Below, piece after piece: positions 1-4,997 of a stretch of DNA of 16,255 nucleotides (position 1 is the first letter of the stretch; every line of letters starts with the position of its first letter). The position numbers and the translations under genes are program-made. Source of the stretch: Prevotellaceae bacterium. GTDB lineage: Bacteria > Bacteroidota > Bacteroidia > Bacteroidales > UBA932. Under the pieces are notes generated by a model. The model saw nothing but the letters and a program-made list of their open reading frames with translations, made no database searches and was not told where the DNA came from. Location of the stretch: contig JAIRMK010000084.1 in NCBI GenBank assembly GCA_031258755.1, positions 1 through 16,255 on the forward strand, written 5' to 3'.

Positions 1-39
1 CTATACAGATTATTAAATAATAAAATATAAATTTTTAAC

Positions 40-69
40 AAATGTAGTGCAAATATTTGTACTATATTT
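40..69. promoter_or_regulatory. Near-perfect palindrome abutting the -33 box of the tRNA-tuf promoter
   Basis: Positions 40-69 form a 30-nt inverted repeat centred between 54 and 55. Every position pairs with its mirror; only 44/65 and 49/60 are G-T instead of Watson-Crick. As DNA it looks like an operator. As RNA it would fold as a hairpin of about 13 bp, followed directly by a T run (68-71), so it could also end a transcript entering from the left. It touches the TTTG box of the next promoter, so a bound protein would be well placed to affect initiation. Which role applies cannot be decided from sequence. Confidence 0.45.
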
Positions 70-99
70 TTGCGGGTTGGTAAAAAATTCTTACCTTTG
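69..99 (+). promoter_or_regulatory. Bacteroidetes-type promoter of the tRNA-tuf-rpo superoperon
   Basis: A TTTG box at 69-72 is followed by 19 bp and then TACCTTTG at 92-99. This is a perfect match to the Bacteroidetes housekeeping consensus (TTTG, about 19 bp, TAnnTTTG). Transcription would start near 103-107, some 30 nt before the first tRNA. The upstream DNA (1-68) is very AT-rich, as expected of an UP-like region for a strong stable-RNA promoter. No other equally good promoter was found before rpoC ends, so this one may drive most of the 13-kb array. Confidence 0.75.
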
Positions 100-133
100 C
101 GCTCCATTTTGGACAAATGCGTTCATTTTGTAT

Positions 134-207
134 GCCGATGTAGCTCAGTTGGCCAGAGCAGCTGATTTGTAATCAGCTGGTCGGGGGTTCGAATCCCTCC
201 ATCGGCT
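134..207 (+). tRNA. tRNA-Thr (anticodon UGU)
   Basis: The cloverleaf is complete: the 7-bp acceptor stem (134-140 with 200-206) pairs perfectly, the anticodon stem GCTGA/TCAGC encloses loop TTTGTAA, and the T loop is TTCGAAT. The anticodon TGT at 168-170 reads ACA and, by wobble, other ACN threonine codons. The base after the acceptor stem is T207. CCA is not encoded (CCG follows), so the end must be added by nucleotidyltransferase. It is the first of four clustered tRNA genes. Confidence 0.97.
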
Positions 208-255
208 CCGGTTAATTGGGCGAGAGAGAAAAGATAAGTGTATTGAAATATTGAG

Positions 256-338
256 GGGGAGATACCAAAGTGGCCAACTGGGGCAGACTGTAACTCTGCT
301 AGCGTATGCTTTCGTAGGTTCGAATCCTGCTCTCCCCA
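256..338 (+). tRNA. tRNA-Tyr (anticodon GUA)
   Basis: This is a class II tRNA with a long variable arm (about 300-315), typical of bacterial tRNA-Tyr. The acceptor stem GGGGAGA/TCTCCCC (256-262 with 331-337) is perfect and the discriminator is A338. The anticodon stem GCAGA/TCTGC encloses loop CTGTAAC, with anticodon GTA at 290-292. CCA is not encoded. It lies 48 nt after tRNA-Thr(UGU) in the same transcript. Confidence 0.97.
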
Positions 339-342
339 CATT

Positions 343-415
343 GCGGAAGTAGCTCAGTCGGTAGAGCATCAGCCTTCCAAGCTGAGGGTCGCGGGTTCGA
401 ACCTCGTCTTCCGCT
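343..415 (+). tRNA. tRNA-Gly (anticodon UCC)
   Basis: The acceptor stem GCGGAAG/CTTCCGC (343-349 with 408-414) is perfect. The anticodon stem TCAGC/GCTGA encloses loop CTTCCAA, and anticodon TCC at 376-378 reads GGA/GGG. The discriminator is T415 and CCA is not encoded. Only 4 nt separate it from tRNA-Tyr, so the two must be released by processing of one precursor. Confidence 0.97.
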
Positions 416-426
416 CGAGGGAACAG

Positions 427-501
427 GCCAGCGTAGCTCAGTGGTAGAGCGCTTCCTTGGTAAGGAAGAGGTCGTGAGTTCAATTCTCACCGCCGGCTCC
501 A
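427..501 (+). tRNA. tRNA-Thr (anticodon GGU), CCA encoded
   Basis: The anticodon stem CTTCC/GGAAG encloses loop TTGGTAA, with anticodon GGT at 459-461 reading ACC/ACU. The acceptor stem (427-433 with 491-497) has six Watson-Crick pairs and one A-C mismatch at the fourth pair (A430/C494). T498 is the discriminator, and CCA follows in the DNA (499-501). It is the only one of the five tRNA genes here with a templated CCA. tuf starts 39 nt downstream. It is very likely functional despite the mismatch, because the rest of the cloverleaf is regular. Confidence 0.95.
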
Positions 502-540
502 AACATAGAGAATGAAACTAAATTAAAAAAAAATAATATT

Positions 541-1728
541 ATGGCAAAAGAAACTTTCAAACGGGATAAACCCCACGTGAATGTTGGGACCATTGGTCAC
601 GTGGACCATGGTAAAACTACTTTGACCGCTGCAATTACAACCGTACTTGCTACTAAAGGCCTTTCAGAAGTGCGCTCTTTCGATTCGATCGATAACGCGC
701 CTGAAGAAAAAGAACGCGGTATTACCATCAATACAGCTCACGTAGAATATCAAACGGCGAACCGCCACTATGCACACGTGGATTGTCCGGGTCACGCCGA
801 CTATGTGAAGAACATGGTTACCGGCGCTGCGCAGATGGACGGCGCTATTCTTGTAGTAGCCGCTACCGACGGCCCGATGCCGCAAACCCGCGAGCATATC
901 TTGTTGGCACGCCAGGTGAACGTTCCCCGTATCGTTGTATTCCTGAATAAGGTGGATATGGTTGATGATCCTGAAATGCTTGACCTGGTAGAAATGGAAG
1001 TGCGCGAACTGTTGAGCTTCTACAAATTCGACGGCGACAATACGCCGGTTATTCGCGGTTCTGCATTGGGCGGATTAAACGGAGACGCACAATGGGTAGA
1101 GAAAATTATGGAACTCATGGATGCGGTAGATACTTACATTCCTGTTCCTCCGCGCGACAATGAAAAGCCGTTCCTGATGCCTGTGGAAGACGTGTTCTCT
1201 ATCACCGGCCGCGGTACGGTGGCCACCGGCCGTATTGAAACCGGTGTGATCAAAGTGGGCGAAGAAGTGGAAGTGATTGGACTGGGTGAAAAACCGGCCA
1301 AGACTACCGTTACCGGCGTGGAAATGTTCCGCAAGCTGCTCGACCGTGGAGAAGCGGGCGATAACGTAGGGCTGTTGCTCCGTGGTATCGACAAAAAAGA
1401 CATCAAACGCGGACAGGTTATTGCGAAGCCGGGTACGATTACGCCGCACAAGAAATTTCAAGCCGAGATTTATGTGTTGAAGAAAGAAGAGGGCGGACGC
1501 CATACTCCTTTCCACAATAAATATCGTCCTCAATTCTATCTGCGTACGCTGGACGTTACGGGTGAAATCACGCTGCCGCAAGGCACTGAAATGGTGTTGC
1601 CCGGCGATAACGTGACCATTACCGTAGAATTGATCTATCCTGTGGCTATGGGAGAAGGCTTGCGTTTCGCTATTCGTGAAGGAGGCCGTACGGTTGGCGC
1701 CGGACAGGTGACGAAGATTTTAGATTAA
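541..1728 (+). CDS. tuf: Translation elongation factor Tu (EF-Tu)
   Basis: EF-Tu is a cytosolic GTPase that carries aminoacyl-tRNA to the ribosomal A site. The 395-residue product has the family's usual length and all GTPase motifs: P loop GHVDHGKT at residues 19-26, DCPGH at 81-85 with catalytic His85, NKVD at 136-139 and SAL at 174-176. Switch I sequence (EEKERGITI, around 55-63) is intact. Domains 2 and 3 (about 205-395) are complete and include the GRGTVATGRIE segment. The start follows an A/T-rich leader without a Shine-Dalgarno sequence, as usual in Bacteroidetes. The gene sits between four tRNA genes upstream and tRNA-Trp downstream and is presumably co-transcribed with them, the classical tRNA-tufB linkage. 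Confidence 0.99.
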   Translation: MAKETFKRDKPHVNVGTIGHVDHGKTTLTAAITTVLATKGLSEVRSFDSIDNAPEEKERGITINTAHVEYQTANRHYAHVDCPGHADYVKNMVTGAAQMDGAILVVAATDGPMPQTREHILLARQVNVPRIVVFLNKVDMVDDPEMLDLVEMEVRELLSFYKFDGDNTPVIRGSALGGLNGDAQWVEKIMELMDAVDTYIPVPPRDNEKPFLMPVEDVFSITGRGTVATGRIETGVIKVGEEVEVIGLGEKPAKTTVTGVEMFRKLLDRGEAGDNVGLLLRGIDKKDIKRGQVIAKPGTITPHKKFQAEIYVLKKEEGGRHTPFHNKYRPQFYLRTLDVTGEITLPQGTEMVLPGDNVTITVELIYPVAMGEGLRFAIREGGRTVGAGQVTKILD

Positions 1729-1771
1729 AACACGTGTAAGTGGGAGTGAAGGATTTTCCTTACTTCTACTT

Positions 1772-1789
1772 CACAAATTTTAATTTGTG
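1772..1789 (+). repeat. Short A/T palindrome between tuf and tRNA-Trp
   Basis: CACAAATT and AATTTGTG flank a 2-nt centre, giving a perfect 18-nt inverted repeat. In RNA this is a 7-bp stem with a 4-nt loop, 6 nt before the 5' end of tRNA-Trp. There is no following T run, so it is a poor terminator. It could be a protein site or a processing signal that helps separate tuf mRNA from the tRNA; neither is shown. Confidence 0.3.
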
Positions 1790-1795
1790 GATAAC

Positions 1796-1866
1796 AGGGG
1801 CATAGTTCAAGGGTAGAATAGCGGTCTCCAAAACCGTTGATGGGCGTTCGAATCGCTCTGCCCCTG
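1796..1866 (+). tRNA. tRNA-Trp (anticodon CCA)
   Basis: The acceptor stem AGGGGCA/TGCCCCT (1796-1802 with 1859-1865) is perfect and G1866 is the discriminator expected for bacterial tRNA-Trp. The anticodon stem GCGGT/ACCGT (with one G-T pair) encloses loop CTCCAAA, with anticodon CCA at 1828-1830. The 3' CCA is not encoded. Placement between tuf and secE is common in Bacteroidetes. Confidence 0.96.
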
Positions 1867-1880
1867 CAGTAGTTTGTGTA

Positions 1881-1949
1881 TGTTACGATGCGCAAATGAG
1901 CTTTAGCAATTACGTAACACAGGCGGTAGCTTCCATTCCGATGTGTTAC
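1881..1949 (+). promoter_or_regulatory. secE leader with two mutually exclusive stems
   Basis: Three short segments share complementarity. TGTTACG (1881-1887) can pair with CGTAACA (1913-1919). The same middle segment, as GTAACACA (1914-1921), can instead pair with TGTGTTAC (1942-1949). The second hairpin can gain CGG/CCG (1924-1926 with 1938-1940) and is followed by AAATCGTTTTT, a weak terminator-like tail, 12 nt before the secE start codon. The arrangement resembles an anti-terminator/terminator switch. A role in tuning secE-nusG expression is inference. Confidence 0.35.
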
Positions 1950-1971
1950 AAATCGTTTTTAAATTAACAGG

Positions 1972-2166
1972 ATGAAAAAGATTAATGCGTATTTCAGAGA
2001 AGCTTACAATGAGTTGGTACATAAAGTAACATGGCCCTCGTTTGGCCAGTTGCAGTCCAGCGCTGTGGTTGTGATGATAGCCTCTGTGATCATGTCGCTG
2101 GTTATTTTCGCAATGGATCTTACGTTCCGCCATGTAATGACATTTATTTACGAATTTTTGTATTAA
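1972..2166 (+). CDS. secE: Preprotein translocase subunit SecE
   Basis: SecE is the small essential subunit that clamps SecY in the SecYEG protein-export channel of the inner membrane. The 64-residue product matches the short, single-span form found in most bacteria (E. coli has three spans). An amphipathic helix (about residues 5-20) ends in the conserved VTWPS motif (19-23), followed by one hydrophobic membrane segment (about 29-50). The start is preceded by an A/T-rich stretch. nusG follows after 15 nt; secE-nusG pairing is nearly universal in bacteria and supports the call. Confidence 0.97.
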   Translation: MKKINAYFREAYNELVHKVTWPSFGQLQSSAVVVMIASVIMSLVIFAMDLTFRHVMTFIYEFLY

Positions 2167-2181
2167 AAGCGTTTATAGAAA

Positions 2182-2730
2182 ATGAGTGAAATAACCAAAA
2201 AATGGTATGTCTTGCGCGCTGCGGGAGGCAAGGAAAAAAAGGCCAAGGAATACATCGAGAACGAAATTAAACGTTTGAAGCTTGATGATTATATTTCGCA
2301 GGTGCTTATTCCTACCGAAAAAATTTACCAGGTGAAAAATGGTAAAAAGGTAAGTAAAGACCGCATTTTCTATCCGGGATACATTTTAATCGAAGCAGCT
2401 TTGGTAGGTGAAGTTCCCCATATTCTGCGCAACACCACCCACATTTCCGGTTTCTTGGGAGAGACCAAGGGCGGCGAGCCTATGCCTTTACGTTTAAGCG
2501 AGGTGAACCGCATTTTAGGCCGTGTGGATGAGTTGGCGGAGAATGAGGAAGAAAACATTACGCCTTTTGTAGTGGGAGAAGCCGTGAAAGTGACCGATGG
2601 CCCTTTCAATGGTTTCAACGGTACGATTGAGGAAATCAACGAAGATAAGAAGAAGTTGAAAGTGATGGTGAAGATCTTCGGGCGTAAGAACCTGCTGGAG
2701 CTTAGTTTCATTCAAGTAGAAAAAGAATAA
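2182..2730 (+). CDS. nusG: Transcription termination/antitermination factor NusG
   Basis: NusG binds the RNA polymerase clamp during elongation, affects pausing and Rho termination, and can bridge polymerase to the ribosome. The 182-residue protein has the usual length. The NGN domain spans about residues 5-112, with the FYPGYILIE strand at 63-71. A linker rich in acidic residues (about 115-126) leads to the KOW domain (about 129-182), which contains the DGPFNGFNGTIEEI segment. It shares a transcript with the polymerase subunits it acts on (rpoB, rpoC). rplK begins 12 nt after its stop. Confidence 0.98.
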   Translation: MSEITKKWYVLRAAGGKEKKAKEYIENEIKRLKLDDYISQVLIPTEKIYQVKNGKKVSKDRIFYPGYILIEAALVGEVPHILRNTTHISGFLGETKGGEPMPLRLSEVNRILGRVDELAENEEENITPFVVGEAVKVTDGPFNGFNGTIEEINEDKKKLKVMVKIFGRKNLLELSFIQVEKE

Positions 2731-2742
2731 CAAACAAACATT

Positions 2743-3186
2743 ATGGCGAAAGAAATTGCCGGACTAATTAAACTACAAATCAAAGGCGGAGCGGCTAACC
2801 CCTCGCCGCCGGTGGGTCCTGCTTTAGGTTCTAAGGGCGTAAACATTATGGAGTTTTGCAAGCAGTTTAATGCACGCACGCAAGACAAGGCGGGGAAGGT
2901 TTTGCCCGTCATCATTACTGTTTACAGCGACAAGTCGTTTGACTTTATCGTGAAGCAACCGCCTGTGGCTGTGCAGCTGAAAGATGCTGCCAAGATACAG
3001 TCGGGCTCGAATGAACCTAATCGCAAAAAAGTTGCCAGCGTAACTTGGGAACAGGTGCGCAAAATTGCCGAAGACAAAATGCCCGATATGAATGCATTTA
3101 CTTTGAACGCGGCAATGAGCATGGTGGCCGGAACCGCCCGTAGTATGGGCATTACCGTTGATGGTGAAAAGCCCAATGTAAACTAA
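2743..3186 (+). CDS. rplK: 50S ribosomal protein L11
   Basis: L11 forms the base of the L7/L12 stalk with 23S rRNA helices 43-44 and takes part in factor binding and the stringent response. The 147-residue product has the N-terminal domain with the conserved PSPPVGPALG stretch (residues 20-29), whose prolines 22, 23 and 26 lie in the thiostrepton-contact region of the family. The rRNA-binding C-terminal domain (about 75-147) is complete. Only 12 nt separate it from nusG, leaving no room for a separate leader. Confidence 0.98.
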   Translation: MAKEIAGLIKLQIKGGAANPSPPVGPALGSKGVNIMEFCKQFNARTQDKAGKVLPVIITVYSDKSFDFIVKQPPVAVQLKDAAKIQSGSNEPNRKKVASVTWEQVRKIAEDKMPDMNAFTLNAAMSMVAGTARSMGITVDGEKPNVN

Positions 3187-3201
3187 AAAATTCATGCAGT
3201 A

Positions 3202-3903
3202 ATGAGTAAGTTGACAAAAAACCAAAAAGTAGTTTACGCCAAAGTCGATGCTACCAAACACTATAAGCTCGCAGAAGCTGCCACGTTGTTGAAAGAAGTT
3301 ACTTTCACCAAATTTGACGCTTCGGTCGAACTTGCAGTACGTCTTGGTGTGGATCCCCGCAAGGCCAATCAAATGGTTCGTGGCGTAGTAACTCTTCCGC
3401 ATGGAACAGGAAAAACAGCTCGCGTGCTGGTGCTTTGTACGCCTGATAAAGAGGCGGAAGCCAAAGCAGCCGGCGCCGATCATGTTGGATTGGACGAGTA
3501 TATCGAGAAAATAAAAAACGGCTGGACCGATATTGACGTAATCATTTGTACCCCTTCCGTGATGGCGAAAGTGGGCGCCCTGGGACGTGTATTGGGGCCG
3601 CGCGGTTTGATGCCTAACCCCAAAACAGGTACCGTGACTATGGAAATAGGAAAAGCGGTGGAAGATGTGAAGGGCGGTAAAATCGACTTTAAGGTCGATA
3701 AGCAGGGTATCGTGCATGCGGCAATAGGCAAGGTGTCGTTTGATGCCGGGCAGCTTGTCGAAAACGCACAGGAATTCTTGAATACGGTAATAAAATTGAA
3801 ACCTCAGGCACTCAAAGGAACGTATGTGAAAAGCATTTATTTGTCATCAAGCATGAGCCCCGGCTTGTGTATTGATACCAAATCAGTAGGTGCTGCCGAA
3901 TAA
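3202..3903 (+). CDS. rplA: 50S ribosomal protein L1
   Basis: L1 builds the mobile L1 stalk near the E site and in many bacteria also represses its own rplKA mRNA. At 233 residues it is one residue shorter than E. coli L1. The L1 signature lies at about residues 125-145 and contains GRVLGPRGLMPNPKTGT. The protein is otherwise complete at both ends. It begins 15 nt after rplK. No L1-binding leader motif was recognised in the very short rplK or rplA upstream gaps, so autogenous control, if present, would have to act elsewhere. Confidence 0.98.
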   Translation: MSKLTKNQKVVYAKVDATKHYKLAEAATLLKEVTFTKFDASVELAVRLGVDPRKANQMVRGVVTLPHGTGKTARVLVLCTPDKEAEAKAAGADHVGLDEYIEKIKNGWTDIDVIICTPSVMAKVGALGRVLGPRGLMPNPKTGTVTMEIGKAVEDVKGGKIDFKVDKQGIVHAAIGKVSFDAGQLVENAQEFLNTVIKLKPQALKGTYVKSIYLSSSMSPGLCIDTKSVGAAE

Positions 3904-3920
3904 TCTTAAATGACGAGCGT

Positions 3921-4448
3921 ATGAAAAAGGAAGAAAAGAAAGTGATTATAGATGCTTTGGCAGAGCAGCTGAAACAAATGCCTACATTTTATCTGGCAGA
4001 TGTGTCGGGGCTGAATGCTGAACACACATCGAAGTTGCGCAGGGTTTGTTTTGAGAAAAAAGTGAAACTTGTGGTGGTGAAAAATACCCTCCTCAAAAAA
4101 GCTTTGGAACAAAACAACTTTGAGGCATCCGATATTTTTAAAGTGCTTGAAGGGCCTACCGCAGTGATGTTTACCGATGTGGCTAATATGCCTGCCAAAG
4201 TGATTAAAGATTTCGGCATGCGATACGGCAAGCCGGTGTTGAAAGGCGCTTATGTGCAGGAAAGCCTTTATGTTGGCGCTGCTACGTTGGAAGATCTCGT
4301 AAATATCAAGTCGCGCGAAGAATTGATCGGCGATGTGATTGGAATGTTGCAATCACCTGTTAAACGTGTTATTTCCGCTTTACAATCGGGCGGTAACACG
4401 ATTTCAGGCATAGTAAAAACCCTCTCGGAACGTCCGGAGGGGAAATAA
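3921..4448 (+). CDS. rplJ: 50S ribosomal protein L10
   Basis: L10 anchors L7/L12 dimers to the ribosomal stalk base. The 175-residue protein has the rRNA-binding N-terminal domain (about 1-135), with the family pattern around KLVVVKNTLLKKAL (49-62) and FKVLEGPTAVMF (73-84). A C-terminal helical tail (about 138-175) binds L7/L12. The start follows rplA by 17 nt, so the long structured L10 leader known upstream of rplJ in E. coli and Firmicutes cannot be accommodated unless it overlaps rplA. rplL follows after 64 nt. Confidence 0.97.
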   Translation: MKKEEKKVIIDALAEQLKQMPTFYLADVSGLNAEHTSKLRRVCFEKKVKLVVVKNTLLKKALEQNNFEASDIFKVLEGPTAVMFTDVANMPAKVIKDFGMRYGKPVLKGAYVQESLYVGAATLEDLVNIKSREELIGDVIGMLQSPVKRVISALQSGGNTISGIVKTLSERPEGK

Positions 4449-4458
4449 GAATGATAAA

Positions 4459-4472
4459 GGCGAACAATCGCC
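4459..4472 (+). other. Small hairpin in the rplJ-rplL gap
   Basis: GGCGA and TCGCC pair around a 4-nt ACAA loop, in the otherwise A-rich 64-nt gap between rplJ and rplL. No T run follows, so it is not a terminator. It could slow decay or mark an mRNA processing site that lets rplL be made in excess over rplJ, as stalk stoichiometry needs. That is inference. Confidence 0.25.
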
Positions 4473-4512
4473 GAATAAACAAGTATTAACAAATAAAAAA
4501 TAATAAAATATC

Positions 4513-4890
4513 ATGGCAGACATTAAAAAATTTGCGGAAGAGTTGGTTAATCTTACTGTAAAAGAAGTACAGGAATTAGCTACTATCTTAAAAGAAGAAT
4601 ATGGCATTGAGCCTGCTGCTGCAGCTGTGGCTGTGGCTGCTCCTGCTGCCGGCGGCGGAGCAGCTGCCGCTGCGGAACAAACAGAATTCGATGTGATTTT
4701 AAAATCACCCGGACAGGCTAAATTGCAAATTGTAAAAGTAGTGAAAGATATTACCGGACTTGGTTTGAAAGAAGCAAAGGACTTGGTAGATGCTTCACCG
4801 AAACCGATTAAGGAAAAAGTTTCGAAAGCGGAAGCAGAACAAGTTAAAGCACAACTCGAAGAAGCGGGCGGAGAAGTTGAAATCAAATAA
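4513..4890 (+). CDS. rplL: 50S ribosomal protein L7/L12
   Basis: L7/L12 is the multicopy stalk protein that recruits the translational GTPases (EF-Tu, EF-G, IF2, RF3). The 125-residue product shows the three expected parts: an N-terminal dimerisation/L10-binding helix pair (about 1-32), an Ala/Gly-rich flexible hinge (about 34-55) and a globular C-terminal domain (about 57-125) with the GLGLKEAKDLVD helix. The A/T-rich upstream sequence lacks a Shine-Dalgarno motif but suits efficient initiation in this phylum. A strong hairpin with T runs follows 32 nt after the stop. Confidence 0.98.
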   Translation: MADIKKFAEELVNLTVKEVQELATILKEEYGIEPAAAAVAVAAPAAGGGAAAAAEQTEFDVILKSPGQAKLQIVKVVKDITGLGLKEAKDLVDASPKPIKEKVSKAEAEQVKAQLEEAGGEVEIK

Positions 4891-4922
4891 ATTCTCCCTC
4901 CCGGTTTTCGGGAAAATCACAC

Positions 4923-4967
4923 AGGTTTAGAATCCTTAACAGGGTTCTAAGCCTTTTTGTCGTTTTT
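4923..4967 (+). terminator. Terminator/attenuator between rplL and rpoB
   Basis: A 14-bp stem (4923-4936 with 4941-4954, two G-T pairs) with a TAAC loop is followed by TTTTT, a short GTCG interruption and another TTTTT (to 4967). It has all marks of an intrinsic terminator but sits inside the superoperon, 30 nt before rpoB. A smaller 5-bp hairpin (4899-4913) precedes it. In E. coli a partial terminator and RNase III site lie at the same place and lower rpoBC transcription relative to ribosomal proteins; I infer the same role here. No convincing promoter for rpoB was seen downstream of it, so read-through must be partial. Confidence 0.8.
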
Positions 4968-4997
4968 ATAGTTTATTTCTCAACCAATACGAATACG

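Noticed and set aside
123..502. Several short minus-strand frames across the tRNA cluster
   Set aside because: They are antisense translations of tRNA genes, a well-known source of spurious proteins with peptides such as GFEPT and SNPRP.
2824..3717. A 297-codon minus-strand open frame across rplK and rplA
   Set aside because: It spans two well-supported ribosomal genes on the opposite strand and reads as the low-information shadow of their codons.
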